Source: Sphagnum compactum
Lineage: Eukaryota > Bryophyta > Sphagnopsida > Sphagnales
Direction: 5' to 3'
Length of the DNA: 64,000 nucleotides
Assembly: GCA_965153455.1 (NCBI GenBank)
Contig: OZ234497.1
Span: 3,968,001 to 4,032,000 of the forward strand
A model generated the notes under the pieces. The model saw only the letters and a program-made list of their open reading frames with translations, did not search any database and was not told where the DNA came from. Numbering within the stretch: the stretch's first letter is position 1; each line of letters starts with the position of its first letter. This document shows, one piece after another, positions 1 to 13,387 of the stretch. Position numbers and translations under genes: made by a program.

Positions 1-418
1 CTTCATGGATAAGAGGCGCCCTCCAATACAGTAGGAAATTTCTCCGAGTGCTTATATGCAATGAGAATCTTATTTTTCTCAACAAAATCCTCCATGCCAT
101 TAAACATATCTTAGTCTTTGTGGCACCTCATATCCCATGGTTGCTTCTTGCACTCATCAATGTCTCTCACATAGTTGTTGAAAGACAATTGAAGGAATCA
201 TCAAAGTATCAATCCATAGAAAGAACTGCAACTAGGAAATATTGCCCAGCAGAAGTCAAGGGGAAACAAAAAGGCACCCATTCAAAAACGTCAAAAACAT
301 GGATTATGTATCAACATGAATTTCACTTCAGACGCAAAATTCAGTGCGCAAAAAACTGATTTTTGAGATCCTAAGTTATTCATTAACACAGCATCATCCC
401 TTTCATGTTGCTGTTCTT

Positions 419-720
419 GGCCAGAGTGGACTTGCACCCACAAGCACACCATGAAGGATGAATGATAAGTGATCAGGAATCAATTTTCTGTTGGGGTTCC
501 AGTTCCCTAACTAACCATGGTTGTTACCTGAGTTTCTTTTTTTTTTAGACTTTATGTACTAACAACTAGCAAGCAGGTTGCTAGTAGGTAGGTAGGTAGC
601 AAAAACAGTCCTTACCTTTGCATAAAACCAGATACTAACTTAGTTAAGGTTGATCCACAACTGAGTCATAACAGGCATCCAGTTGATGGTGCTCTGGTGG
701 GTTGCTGGTTCACTCTGGCC
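419..720. mobile_element. GGCC-ended miniature element (copy A), 302 bp
   Basis: Ends are inverted: GGCCAGAGTGGACTTGCACC at the left and, read on the other strand, GGCCAGAGTGAACCAGCAAC at the right; similarity continues for about 35 bp. It is flanked by GCTGTTCTT (410-418) and CCTGTTCTT (721-729), 8 of 9 matching, suggesting a 9-bp target duplication as in Mutator-like elements (8 bp, hAT, is the alternative). The interior holds a GGTAGGTAGGTAG block and the sequence CTAACCATGG seen in every family member. No transposase. Confidence 0.7.
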
Positions 721-729
721 CCTGTTCTT

Positions 730-2679
730 CTCTTGCAGCCCTTTCCTTATTTTTTCTGGCTCTGCCCAGATGGATATCAGTGTAGGATTTTGGGGCAAAA
801 CTATATTGGTTTGAACTTGGAACCAATGTGTGTATGACTGTTGAAGATCTTATTCTACTCTTTAGGTTGCAATTTCTCAAACCAAATTTCATCTTTCATT
901 CAAATTATCAAAGGATCTATAGAAGGTTTAATCATATCCCATGGTTTTGTTTGAACCCAACATGAAATGCAAAACCATTATGCAATGAGCCACTTGTTTT
1001 TCTAAGAATTCGTTTCATGGTTTGTAATTTGTATAAGTTCAATGATTCTATTGGATCACGTCTCTACCTACCAAAGTTGGAAGATTTGAAGTCTATTGTC
1101 GAGTGAATTCATTGACTAGAGCACGACAATTTTATCATTGGCATGTGTGTGGCTTATCAATTACTTAAACCCAATGATGCTTTGGCAAAGGTTACTTGTA
1201 ATTCCATCAAGTACAATGATTTGCCAAGAAGGACATTTTCTAAACAAAACGCCATTGCAAGCCACCTCCAATCTTGCTTCAAAGTTGGATATTTTAGATG
1301 TTTTGATGTGGGTTTTGTTGTGTGGAATATAAGTGAATCACAAAATTGAATAACAACTTCCTTAAACCCAATAAAGGATTCATGGGCCCTCTTGACATCC
1401 AAAAGTGAGACCGCAAAACCCACATATACCCCCACAAATCCTTTACATGCATCTTTACACCTTATACTTACATCCCAACTCTTGAATCCACCAACTCACC
1501 ACTTAGTGCCATGTATCAATATCATTTGCTACATATGCTCCAACCTACTTTGTTTTGCTTCCCTTTTAAGTGAATGAAATGAAAATAGTGGGGTTCATAG
1601 ATTATCGTATTTTAAATTGTGTGCTTCTACCTAAACCTTGCAATTATTTCCTAATAAAAGAAATTTGATAGGAATGCAAAATAGTTCCCCCCTAACCAAT
1701 GATCATTAATTCCCTTGAGCTAGCATAATGTTATACCTTCCACTCATTTTTTTACAAAGGGTATACTCAAGTCTCTTGTTCAACTTTCTTCATTTGCATT
1801 TTCTTGTTCCAGGTTTTCTCTTAGCTTTGGAATTTTGATCCATCCTTTCTATTTGTTACATCTGTAGTTAGATTTGATCCACCATGGTGTTTTGCAACCT
1901 CACATTGAGGTATTCAACTAATATTTTTTTTCAAGTGTCTTTTTTTCTCATTCTTTGTTGTATTGTTTGTTGCAACATATTTTTTTATCAAATTTGATGT
2001 TTGATGTTTATGATAATTACAAATTCTTGTGCATAGGGGTTTGAATGTTTTTGGATTGTTCACTTGGTTAAAAAAAATTGATTGCAAATAGTTTAATTTC
2101 GAAATGAAAAAAATAAATTTAACCATGAAGAAATTAAATATGTAAAAAAAGAAAAGAATTCCAAATCACCTTTGTCATGTCGAAAGACATTATGGTGATA
2201 AATTTGTGTGCTTGTTGCCACCAATTGTCCTTTGTAGGTGTGTTGCTATCGTTAGGTGGTTAGATCCAAAATGCACATTTTAGGTTTCTTAACCACAAAG
2301 TTCCATGTTCATACCCCTTCATTCTCAAAAATATTGAACAATTGCATTCCCTTATTGCTAGGTTTTTCATTATGAGAATAATGCCCTCAGGAACCAAATT
2401 TGTCACCCCACTATTTAATAACCAATTTTTGTATTAATAAGTTATAAACTTACTACTTAATGTTTGGTAAGGTTTTTCGGCTCTTAATGTTGCAACTTGC
2501 CATTTGCCAAGATATAAATGGTGTTCAAGAATTGTTTCAAGTTTTGAATGAATCATAACGCTTTGAAATGGATAATGAAAACCCCAATCACTATTGTGAA
2601 TGTTGCGATGGAGCCACAAACATTCAAGGCTGAAGAATAAAACTATGCAATATGTTCTAACTTTTGGTTCATATATATA
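730..2679. other. AT-rich spacer, nothing recognised
   Basis: No ORF with recognisable protein content and no clear repeat. The short open frames near 1138-1435 are opposed on both strands and lack domains. Confidence 0.6.
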
Positions 2680-2745
2680 CCAAGGGCCATAAACTTGTGG
2701 TTTTTAAAAATAAAAAATATCTAATTTCAAACAAAAAATATGACT

Positions 2746-2779
<34 letters not shown>

Positions 2780-2844
2780 AGTCATATTTTTTGTTTGAAA
2801 TTAGATTTTTTTATTTTTAAAAACCACAAGTTTATGGCCCTTGG
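2680..2844. repeat. Near-perfect 165-bp palindrome around a (TA)n core
   Basis: Two arms of about 70 bp, starting CCAAGGGCCATAAACTTGTG and ending with the exact inverse, differ only by a 1-2 base indel and flank a TA dinucleotide run (about 2745-2778). TAT lies beside each extended end (A-CCAAGGG / CCCTTGG-T), so it may be a foldback-type miniature element. The low divergence points to a recent origin. Confidence 0.85.
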
Positions 2845-3018
2845 TTATTTTATTTGAAACTTAGGGAATAGGCTTGGTAAAAGAACATTAGTGAAGCTAG
2901 GTTTAAAAGAACATATGCATACCACAAGTTTATGGCCCTTGGTTATTTTATTTGAAACTTAGGGAATAGGCTTGGTAAAAGAACATTAGTGAAGCTAGGT
3001 TTAAAAGAACATATGCAT
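2823..3018. repeat. Perfect 98-bp tandem duplication
   Basis: Positions 2823-2920 and 2921-3018 are identical by eye. Each copy starts ACCACAAGTTTATGGCCCTT and ends AAAAGAACATATGCAT. The first copy begins inside the right arm of the palindrome at 2680-2844, so the duplication is younger than the palindrome. Confidence 0.9.
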
Positions 3019-3019
3019 A

Positions 3020-6000
3020 CACTAGAATATTCATTTTATTTGTTTTAGAGTTGTGTTGCCTAGGAGCTATTTGAATAGTTGTTTCATATTCAACTTTGTG
3101 ATGGACATTTGGAATTTTTTGTTAGTTAAAGTTTCCTACAAAATGTGAATTTTATATAGCCTAATTTTATTTGGAAAAAATTCAATTCATTGTCACTTGA
3201 CTCATGATCTTTGAGCATTGGTAGCAAATTGAAATTGCTTTAACACGTATGGGATTTAGCTAAGAATATTCCCACTTAGAAGTCACAACAAATATTTAAT
3301 AAAGAATTGTTGCTTTATTTTGGTTTAGGTTTAGTTTATGAACCTGCTTAATCTTCTTGTTTTTTTGTTTGAATTCTTCATTCAAATGCCAAAAAAATCT
3401 CCCTTTCCATTGATTGTAAGATATGTTCTTATTGTAAAGTTGATTAGCAAAGGGATTTATAAGGCTTGATATTAGTTCCTTTTTGCTTATTTTGTGGATG
3501 ATGTCTTATCCAAATTTGGTTTCCACGAAAGAAAGATGATAATAAAGACTAGATTTATGTGGATGCTAGTGGTACCACAAAGAAGTGGGAAGAGCAAAAT
3601 TTGTAACAAAATCATACTAAATGCAACACATCATTAGATTCACATTTGCTATATTTGTTACATTTTTATCTTTTATAAATATTGGCATGAAAAGGTTTGG
3701 TGATGCAAAAGCCAATGTCCATTTTCAGCAAAAATGCAATTATGTATATTCTACAACATAAAAAAAGTGTGTAATCTCCAATTTAAAGCTACCAATTATA
3801 AATTTAAAGATTGCTAATTATGAAACATAAATTACCAATTATAAAACATAGTGTGGTAGAATAAAACATAATTTGTCATGTCCTAACATTTTTTGGAATT
3901 TGACCTAAAAGGTGGTGAAGTTGGTCATTTGATCTATTTACAATAGCTTATTACAAGCTTCCCAAATTAGCACGCGATCTTTTGTTTTACAACCCCAAAA
4001 TGCACATGAACATAGTTGTACTTTATAGCAAACCTCCAACATTCCACAACCACCATCCTCCCTTGTTGAAAACCAAACTCATTTAGGATGGCTAACTTTT
4101 GCATCAAGACTTTCAAATGTGCACCACTCCATCCAACCCAATTATTACACTACAACTTGACACTTCTTTGAGAATTAAAATTTTCTCAATGTTGGTGATG
4201 ATGTTTTCGTATTGAATCCTCCATGTGCTTTAATGGTGTCAATAAAAGGGGATATAGCTTAGATCCATGGTCTATGCAAGTATTTGTTCTTGTTCACAAG
4301 CTTACATGGATGTATTTCAAGCTATTAATACACAATGAATCATGGCTTTATTTGCTTTTATCAAAAGCCATATTCATAGTTTTGCATATTTAATAATGTG
4401 AATCCAAATGGAATAGATCTTTTTCTGAGAGAGGGGACAATTTGATAAAAAATAGATATATAATAAGTCCCACCATTAAATCAAGTTTGTATGAATACCA
4501 TTGAAGATAATTTCATAAAGATAACATAATCATAGTGTGTCGAAAATTAGATGAATTGAATTGTACTTGTGACAAACATATAAACAAAATATAAGAAAAT
4601 ACATCATGCTAAAGTTTTAAAAAATTAACTGACCTTTCCAATTGTGGGTAATTACATAAAGCATAATTTAGGGAACCTAAAAATATTGAATTTCATTAAG
4701 TTGAAACTAAGAATTGAAATAACATTTTAGTCGAATCAAACCTAAAATCAAACTTAGAATTACACAATTAAAATGTAAAGTGATAACTAGCAAATTGAGG
4801 CCTTTAAGCTTGAAGAGAAGTAATTTAGGCAAAAACAATTTCACAACAACAAATAAATAACAATCACCAAAAGGAAACCAATGGTTAAGTTAGTTTTTGT
4901 TTTACTAAAGTTTTGATTTTGAATATCAAGACTTTCACCTACTTCACCTAACTTCATTTCACCTTCTTTCCAAAATCACAAAATTTTAGAGTTAGTGATA
5001 AAAGAGGAATGCCAAGCTTCTAGGACATTATCAAGTTGTTATTGAAACCATATACATTGGAAAAATGATAGATCAACAAATTGAAAGTTGTTAATCAAAG
5101 GGAATATTAAAATCTCTTTCAAAGCGAAATGTTTTGTGAGTTTTGTAGTAAAAAAATGACAATCACGATTTGTAATACTTAGTTATATGTCATTTTTAGA
5201 GTATTGAAAAAATCATAGTTCAAAAAACTTGAGATGGATTTTTTTGTAGAATAACATATTCAACTTAGCCCTAAAAACATGAAAGATTAACCTCAAGAAT
5301 ATTATTGTTTAAAATGTGCAAAAATGCAACAAAGACCTATTTATATGAAACCAATAATATAAACTTGTTCAAACCTTGTCGAAATTAGGCCTTCATTAGA
5401 CCATTGGAAAGTTCTTGAAGAGTAATACAATGTAGTTGTGACATTCTTAAAACAAGAATCTTAGCATAAGTTATGATCATTTGAATAGTCGAGAATCAAA
5501 TTGCTAATTGATTTCCAACCATTTCAATGACACTTTGAGGGGTTCAATCATTTCCAATTGAAAAATATGATACATCATTATTAAGCTCTTTTCAAAAGCT
5601 ATAGGTTTCTTTCTTGAAATTTTGACTTAAATGTGAAATTAAAAAAATGTTATGAACCCCCAGAGTTGTAAGATTCATAACTCGGTAGATTTGAGACTTC
5701 CACTTAGGAGTAAAAAAATTGACCATTTCATTTATAACTCTTCATTTGTGAAGGTAACAAATACTAATGGGCGTGACCAAAAGTGATCGAATAGTGATTA
5801 ATTTAGAAGTGGATCTAATTATTTGTGAAGGGATGAGTGAAGGGGAGAAGGGGAGTAATATAGGAAAGGATCAATGTAAGCATAGACCTAGATGGAATGT
5901 TGGTTGTATAAGAATTGTGTATAAGGGTGATATCTGGATGCAACTATATTGTATTTGTAATTGTGAATTTGGTGAAAGCCTACTTTGGCAAGTTTGTTAG

Positions 6001-9000
6001 TGATATCATTCCTCTAAATACTAGTTAAACATTTGGAACCTTGAAAAGATGGAGTGATTATGCTTTTGTATGTTGGAGAAGATGACAACAATGACATGTT
6101 TGTCAAATTGATGGTGGTGCAAGTATGGGGGAGCCTTGTAATTACAAAGGAGATATAATAAAATTAAGCTAGTTTATGAATATTTATGTCAAACATTGGT
6201 TATCTATTAGGTGGGACAAAGCCACATGTAGGGCCATGAATTCAACATGGAAGTTATATTTTGTGACTAAAATGGCAAGATAAGTATTTGGGGTTCTAAT
6301 AGATAGATAAGACATTGGATCCCACGCACATCCAAATGTTTCGACCTAAATGGTAAAATGGACAATACAAATGCTTTGGAATAATAAGAATTTTAAGGGA
6401 GGGGGAAGAAGATAAAAAGCGATAAGTAATGAGTGGGGATGGGGGTAAGAAGGTATGGCTAAAATAACATAACGTTTCCAACATTTGGATAATTGTATTT
6501 TGGGTGGAAAGGGCTTTGAGTCTTTTGACCAAATCATTATGGAAAGATGTTCAAGTGAAGTCATGATAACATATACCATAACAAATGTAACCAATGAATG
6601 ATTTTTATGTTTTAGAATAAAAAATTGTATTAAATTTACAAGTTTTTAATATGTTTACATGACAATGTTTTTAAAATATTATGAAAATAAGTGGAATGAT
6701 TTGGAATGAATCTAAAGATAAAATACTTAAACACATTCATTAATTAATATTATAACTAGTGCTTTAAATACATATTAAGGACTCCTATTTTGGGGGAGAT
6801 TTTTTTAATATATCTTTACAAAATAGTATAATGCAACAACTTCTTTATCATAATAATTTTAAAATATTTTTTCAACTTACAAATGGGGATATTTTAAGAA
6901 TATTCTAGGAAATACATTCACCCGTGAATGTAGGGTTGGTTTATGTTAGCATGGAAACACCTATTTGAAAAAAAAATTTAAAAATGATAAGGAAAAAAGA
7001 GGAATGGTGGAATAGAGGTTGAACTATGAACACAAATTAAGAAGAATGCATTTGGGTCAACACAACATAGCTAAGGAGGAAATGTTGGAGGGTTATGTCT
7101 AAAAATGTATTTAAAAGGAAATAATTGGATCTCAATGTGTAGGTGGAAAGTGGATTGGTGAAAGTGGACCATTTATGGTAAGTGGGGGTAAAATATTATA
7201 AAAAATGACTTAAACCGTTGCTTAAAACTCCTCTTTCGATATGACTCCTAGCTCTTTAACTAACTTCAAATTTCTTATTTTCACTTCATTTTTTCCTTTC
7301 ATGGTTATTTTCATCTTATTTAAAGGGCAAACCCATCCTTGGGTGGTACCACTAGATTAAAAATCGATCACATACATTGGAGGTGGCATAGAAAAGGGTT
7401 GTCATGTTTGCCATGTTCTTGGATTGCACCACAAACAATTCATTCTTCATCATGGGTGTTTCATCTAAAGTTGGGATCTCACCTAAAATAGTCATAGGGT
7501 TAAAGTCAAAGGTAGTAGCAACAATAGTGTTATCTAAGTTAAATGAATTAAAAGAACTAGGCCTAGGAGATGGGGTGGAGGTGCATAGGCATGTACATTG
7601 AAACTTTGTTGCCTTTTAATTATGTTTCTTGCAGTGGCATGTCCATCTATGGCATGTTCTAATACCTTTTTCACATTATAGAGTTTCCTTTAAGGCCCAT
7701 TTTCATTTGAATTGAAAGTCTACAACTCCTTTAAGGTGTCATGCAAGTAGTCTTTCAAGGTCTCTCCACAAATTGTGATTCAGAGTCAATGTTTTTTTAT
7801 TGGCAAAATTTCACCCAAAAATGAAAAGATTTCTCCAAAAAAAAAAAGTAATTTTGGAGGTCTACAATCACTAGAATTGAAAAAAGTAAAATATAAAAAT
7901 TGCCACATAATTTATATATTTGGTTTTCATTGTGCCACAAATATAAAAGGATGACTAAATAATTATATACTTATTTCAAGTTTAGGGTGGGATTTGGCTA
8001 AATTCTCTTAGGGACAATTGCCACATTTTCTATATTTTTCCTATGGATGATGATCATTTTGATTATTAAGAAAAATTCCTAAAAAATAATTATTTAACAT
8101 GACATTTTGGGTAATTTTAGTAAATTGCCCCCCACATTGCAATTGGAATCAATTGGGTTACCTTTTTCTTGCTAGTGACATAGGCAACAAAATTTATGTT
8201 ATATGAGGTTGCTAGTGTGTTAAGTTGTAAAAATTCCACATATTTTCTAAAACGTTTTTTTTTTTAGGGTTGCTTTTTGGCCTTGTGCAAAACAACATAT
8301 TCAAATTGCTTATCTTTGCCATGAACTTACCATCCTACGAAAGCTTGCCATTCCTAAAAAAACCGTACACATGCACACCACCCACCACTCAAACCTAATC
8401 ATAGGCACATGTATATAATTAATAGATTTCACAAAAACAATATTTAGATTCAACTAAAATTGTTCATTGGTTTTCATTGAAACATTATTTGGATTTCACC
8501 AAAAGAATGATTAGATTGAGGTTACATAATTATTTGATTAATACTCATAATAAGCATTGGCATATGTTCAAGACAAATAACATTCTACATGGATTTCAAC
8601 CAAAGAACAATAGTGGCTATGGGCAATATATATATTTTAGTGGATAGATCCACATTGACATGAATGCCCTCACTGTGTTACACTTGACTGCATGCAATGA
8701 TCAATGTTCAACTAAGCCACAAGACTTGAAGTTTTTGTCTAGCATGAAAAGTAACATATATCTCAACCGAGCTCTAATTATCAATTCCAAATTTTTGTTA
8801 CAAGATAGTCACTCTGTTTCAATATGCTTTTGCCCTTGCCCTAGCAAACAAAAAACAACTTCATTAGCAGAGCAGCTTGGGTTAGTAGTGGGTTCTGTTT
8901 TACGAGCATAGGCTGTCCACTTACTGTACTAGTTTCTTAGGCCATGTAGTGAATGTTCTTATTAAGATCTTTAAAAAAAAAATGAAAGTGCAAATTATTC

Positions 9001-9908
9001 CAAAAATCTTGCAAAGGTTTTTAACTTTCAAGAAAAAGTCATATGTTCCAACCATAAATGACCCTTGGCCTTGGTTGGTTTAATCAAAGGGAGCATTTGC
9101 AAAGAAAAAGAGAGCTTAAAAATGAAACATATTGATAATCAGTTATGAAATTGTAATTTTCTAAAGTAAGAGTTTTGGCAACTTGATGGTGTGTGTGTCT
9201 ACTAGAAGAGGTGAAGAGTAGATTTGAGGATGTGTAATTTGCAACATATTTGATCACATGGATTCCCAAATACTTATAACGAACAATTTGGATTCATTCA
9301 ATACAATTAGTTCCCCTCATGTAAAATAAGAAAACAAACTTCAAATTAAACATATTAATTTTCATGATGACATTGTGTGTCCATGTTTCAAAACCAACTT
9401 GAACTTAGACTCCCCAAATACTTGTAAGAAACAATTACAAAAATTCATGAATGTGCAATATCTACCAAATTAAGCATTGTTATTTTCATCGTTAATCAAC
9501 AATGACATGTAGCCTCAAATTTTCAATGATGCGACAATAGTGCACATTGAGGTTTTAAATGGGATCAATTAACATAAAACTTGGCAATGTTAGGAGCAAC
9601 TTGATCTTCAAATGATGCATATATGAAGTTGTTATCATTGTGAATCAATAAAAACTTAAGATGACACCTAGTTTAGTCGAGTAACAACATCATCTTAGTT
9701 TCTTTGGTTGGAACCCTTGAATCAACCATATCTATTGAAGATTTGGGAAACAAGATGTTTTGTGTGTGTTAGCTCATCATGTTCATAATATGTGTGCCAC
9801 ACAAAGTTGGTGGTGCTAGATTCAATATGCGTTCAAAAGTTGAATCATTCATATTCTTATTACACATATGAGACTTTTGATGTGTATTGATGTGAAGGTT
9901 GGAGAACT
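3020..9908. other. Long AT-rich spacer, nothing recognised
   Basis: Almost 7 kb that is very poor in CG, with frequent A and T runs, no open frame over 84 codons and no repeat that I could match elsewhere in the window. It may be decayed transposon DNA, but no ends or domains remain visible. Confidence 0.55.
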
Positions 9909-10760
9909 GGGCGAGAATGAACCACACCACCCACCACTTGGGCACACCATGAGGGATGGATGGTGGATGTGATGGTCCGAAGTCCACAACCTTTCCCATT
10001 GGGTTCTAGTTCACTAGCTAGCCATGGTGTTGAGCTCAGTTGCTGTTTTCTACTACCTACCTACTAACAACCAGGCACTAACCCTTACCTACATCCTAAC
10101 TCCTAACCAGCTACATGAATCTATTTACATAGTAACCACCACAAGAGGTGGATGGTGGGTGGAACACAAAACACTTTTCATTTGGGTTCCAGTTCACCAG
10201 CTAACCACAGTGTTGAGTTCAGTTGCTAATTTAACTACCTACCTACTAACAACCCAGGTACCCTTACCTATGTCCTAACCATGTACATGTATCTACCTAC
10301 CTAGTAACCTTCACAAGGTATGAATTGTGGGTGGGACAGGAAACACTTTTCCATCGAGTTCTAGTTCACGAGTTAACCAGGGTGATTACCTCAGTTGCTA
10401 TTTTAACTACCTACCTAGTAACAACTGGGTAACCCTGGTTGGTGCACACAACAGATGTGTGCACTAACCATCTACAGGAATGTACGGTGGGTGGGTAAAC
10501 ACTTTTCCATTGAGTTCTAGTTAATGAGCTAACCAGGGTATTTAGCTCAATCACTCTTTTTACTACCTACCTACTAACAACCCAGTAACCCTTCATACGG
10601 AGGTCCTAACCTGGCATCTACATGATGAATGCGCTTACCTAGTAATCTCCACAAGGCGGATGAACATGGGCGGGAAAGGAAACATTTTTCCATTGAGTTC
10701 TAGTTCACCATCTAACCACGGTGATTAGACAAGTTACTAGTTTTACTACCTACCCAATCA
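9909..10760. repeat. Tandem array of about five units derived from the GGCC-family element
   Basis: The array starts with a family-type end (GAATGAACCACACCACCCAC) and then repeats a module of roughly 130-185 bp: GGATGGTGGGTGG, ACACTTTTCCATTGAGTTC, TAGTTCACCAGCTAACCA, AGCTCAGTTGCT, CTACCTACCTACTAACAACC, CCTTACCTATGTCCTAACC. Units begin near 9955, 10145, 10318, 10483 and 10665 and differ by many substitutions and small indels. A short hairpin (GTGCACAC...GTGTGCAC, 10442-10464) interrupts it. It appears to be local expansion of the inner part of the element; no coding role is visible. Confidence 0.65.
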
Positions 10761-10791
10761 TATCTCCCAACACTGAAGATCTACATGAAAA

Positions 10792-10836
10792 ACCCTAAAC
10801 CCTACATATTACCCTAAACCTAAACCCTAAACCCTA
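10792..10836. repeat. Short interstitial telomere-like repeat
   Basis: Four to five CCCTAAA/CCTAAAC units (plant telomere type, TTTAGGG on the other strand), interrupted by CTACATATTA, lie at the end of the GGTAGGTAG-rich array. Two further units occur at 42843-42856. The run is too short to mark a chromosome end. Confidence 0.75.
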
Positions 10837-11199
10837 CCTATTTTCCTACCTACCATGATTATCTGACCGACCTTTTAGTGATTATTTCATGCTGATATTC
10901 TTGTCATGGAGAAGTTCTTCTCACCGTCAGCTTCTTTCTTACGGGGCTAGATCTTGGTTCTACAACTGGCTAGATTTGAAGAGCTTGGAAAAGACTTAGC
11001 AAGCAGCAATTGGGTGGTTCTGAGAATTGGCATGATGAGTGAGTAAGTTAGAGCAGCTTCACTGTTCTGTGTGAGTGGGCAGGAGTTAGAAAGGATGGTA
11101 GTGGAGTGGGAAGTTGAGGAACAACTTCTAGGATATGGAAGCCAGGGTCCAGGTTAGTACTTACTGCAGCGACAAGCTCTTAGCTCCGGCATTAAACTT

Positions 11200-12380
11200 A
11201 CCTGCAGGCAATAATGGTGGAGAACTGCGCTTCCGCAACTGCTGCTAGTTCTAAGCTAATAAAATGGGGAGTTATGATGGCGGGGCTGCCACCGCACCTG
11301 ACCGGCTTTCTTTTGTGTCCCCGGGTTTGCTCTTTTCTCCAACAGAAAAACATGGTAAGTATACGGGTACTACCCATTGCAGAACTGGCATGGCAGCCTT
11401 CATTTTTGCTGGCTTTGAATATATAACCATTTTGCTGGCTATGTTAAAAATCAAAAGTGCTAAATTCAAGTGATCTTTGAGATTTTCAGTAGCCAGAAAT
11501 CGACCATTTCAACACGAAAAACTCCAGATTTCTATACATGGAGTCAAGTATCTAGGAAAAAAAAAAAAAAGATTTAATTTTTAAAATTTGATTTTCATAT
11601 TTATCTTGGCACTAAATCTGGCTCAATCTTTCTATGAATCAACGCCACTTTGGCACAAAATTGACAAAAACAAAGGCACTGCTGCGTGCGGGGTGGTGGT
11701 GGTGGTGGTGCAGCCAGATCCAGAAAACAAAAGCCATCTGGTGCGGCCATCTGGTCATGCAGGTTCACACATAACTACCTTAATAAATGGGCGTACTGTA
11801 GAATTATCCGCGCACAGCACATACCTGAAGATAGTAGGAAGGCAGGCCACAGCCAAAAGAAATGAAAAGAGTAAAACAAAGGCAAAAAATTTTAAAACAA
11901 AAAATTCCCGACTCTCGATACAAAACAGTCCAACGTTGTGGAGACGAATGGCGACATGCATCATAATGCAATTGCAAATTCGAGCTGGCACGGACCACAG
12001 ACGCGGAAAACCAACGGCGCTTCCTATCCAGCTGCGATTCATACAGCAAAAAAACACACAAAACCCCAAAAAATCACAGCGAATCAGCGGCGATCTCATG
12101 CCCAATTCCCGTAACTGCAACGTTGCCCGTGATTACAGGTGTCCGATAACATTACCACGTCACCCAAATCTCCAACTCCGCGCCCCCACTAACTTCTTCC
12201 TCCTCTCCTCCTTTCCATTTCCTTTCTTTCCCCAAATTTCTGGCTTTTTTCTCTACTCTTTCAACAGAATTTCATCATAGCTGCCTGCCAGACCCCACCC
12301 TCTCTCTGTCCCCTTTGGCTGCGCGCGCCGGCCGGCCTTTCTATCCAATCCGAGCCAAACGGAAAAGTGCAATCAATTAT
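11200..12380. other. CG- and TC-rich block without a recognisable gene
   Basis: This stretch is richer in CG than the surrounding spacer (GCGGCGATCTC, CTCCGCGCCCCC, CTGCGCGCGCCGGCCGGCC) and ends in a long pyrimidine-rich run (12190-12310), as in a plant promoter and leader; ACCACGTCA at about 12152 resembles a G-box/ACGT element. A 230-codon open frame (11588-12280) crosses it, but its composition is not protein-like (valine run, no domain), and its first codon is ATT rather than ATG. The expected gene downstream is absent: transposon copies C and D begin at 12384. It could be a promoter cut off by insertion, or a non-coding gene. Confidence 0.35.
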
Positions 12381-12383
12381 GGT

Positions 12384-12730
12384 ACCCAGAGAGAACCAGC
12401 AGTCACGCACAGTACACCCTGGATGGATGGATGGAAAGTGATCACGAAACAATTTTCAGTTGGGTTTCAGTTCACTAGCTAACCGTGGTAGTTAGCTCAG
12501 TCAGCATTTTTTTAAATAAAAATTACAACCCTACTAACAGCCCTTACTAATGTATCAACCATCTACTTACATTGTAATCACAGATTTCCTTACTTATCTA
12601 CCTATATATATACAGGAGTTGGTTCATACACAATGGGTTACCAAGGTGGAAAAAAGATATTTAACTCAGTTAAGGTTCATCCATAATGGGCATCCAGTGG
12701 ATGGTACAAGGGTGGGTGTGAAACATGTTG
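12384..12730. mobile_element. GGCC-family element, degraded copy C
   Basis: The left end (AGAGAACCAGC... GTACACC...GGATGG) and right end (GGCATCCAGTGGATGGTAC then GGGTGGGTGTGAA) follow copies A and B in order, with TTGGGTTTCAGTTCACTAGC and AACTCAGTTAAGGTTCATCC between. The terminal GGCC blocks are lost. It is directly followed by an inverted partial copy. Confidence 0.55.
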
Positions 12731-12990
12731 GTCTTATATAGAGGTGGGATAGGTAGGAAAATATGTGCCTACTTGCTATAAGTAGATGGTTCATAGTTCA
12801 TACATAAGTAAAGGCTGTGTGTTTTTGGATACCTACCTACCTAGCTGTTTGTGGGTTGTTAATAGGTAGGTAGGAAAAAAGAGCAACTGAGCTAACCACC
12901 ATGGTTAGCTAGGGAACTGGAACCCAACAGAAAGCTAACAGAAAACTGTTTCCTGACAACTTAATATCCATCCATCCTTCAATGGTGAGC
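12731..12990. mobile_element. GGCC-family element, inverted partial copy D
   Basis: Read on the minus strand this contains the family landmarks in order: GAAGGATGGATGGAT, TTTCTGTTGGGTTCCAG, CTAGCTAACCATGGTGG, TTAGCTCAGTTGC and ACCTACCTATTAACAACCCA. It therefore lies opposite to copy C, making a head-to-head pair. A short CAGTCAGTCAGTCAGT run follows at 12998-13014. Confidence 0.5.
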
Positions 12991-13030
12991 ACTCACCAGT
13001 CAGTCAGTCAGTCACCTGGTGAGTGCCGGT

Positions 13031-13350
13031 TTCAGCAGCTCTGGCGCTTTTTAATTTTTGACTTGAGTTTTGAAAAGCAGACTTTTTTCTTTCTGCCGGA
13101 AAAAAATCAATTCTAGATTTGTTGTTTACTACTTAAATGCGACATTTGATGAAGCATTTATGGACGGCAAGTGCAACGAATTTATGACACCTTCAAATCG
13201 TCGCAATGGATAACGCATCAGTTGTCGTCAAATAAGGATCAGAATTCAGTTTCCATGTGACTCATCCAGTGGGAAGACTACACACCCCCATAACTAAGGA
13301 ATAAGTGAAAACATACATAGTTCCCCATCTCCGGCCGGCTCCACTCTCTC

Positions 13351-13387
<37 letters not shown>

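Noticed and set aside
10792-10836. Chromosome end
   Set aside because: Only four to five degenerate telomere units, embedded in unique sequence and transposon-derived repeats.
11588-12280. 230-codon open frame as a gene
   Set aside because: The first codon is not ATG, the translation contains a valine run and basic low-complexity sequence, no domain is recognisable, and antisense frames are similarly open.
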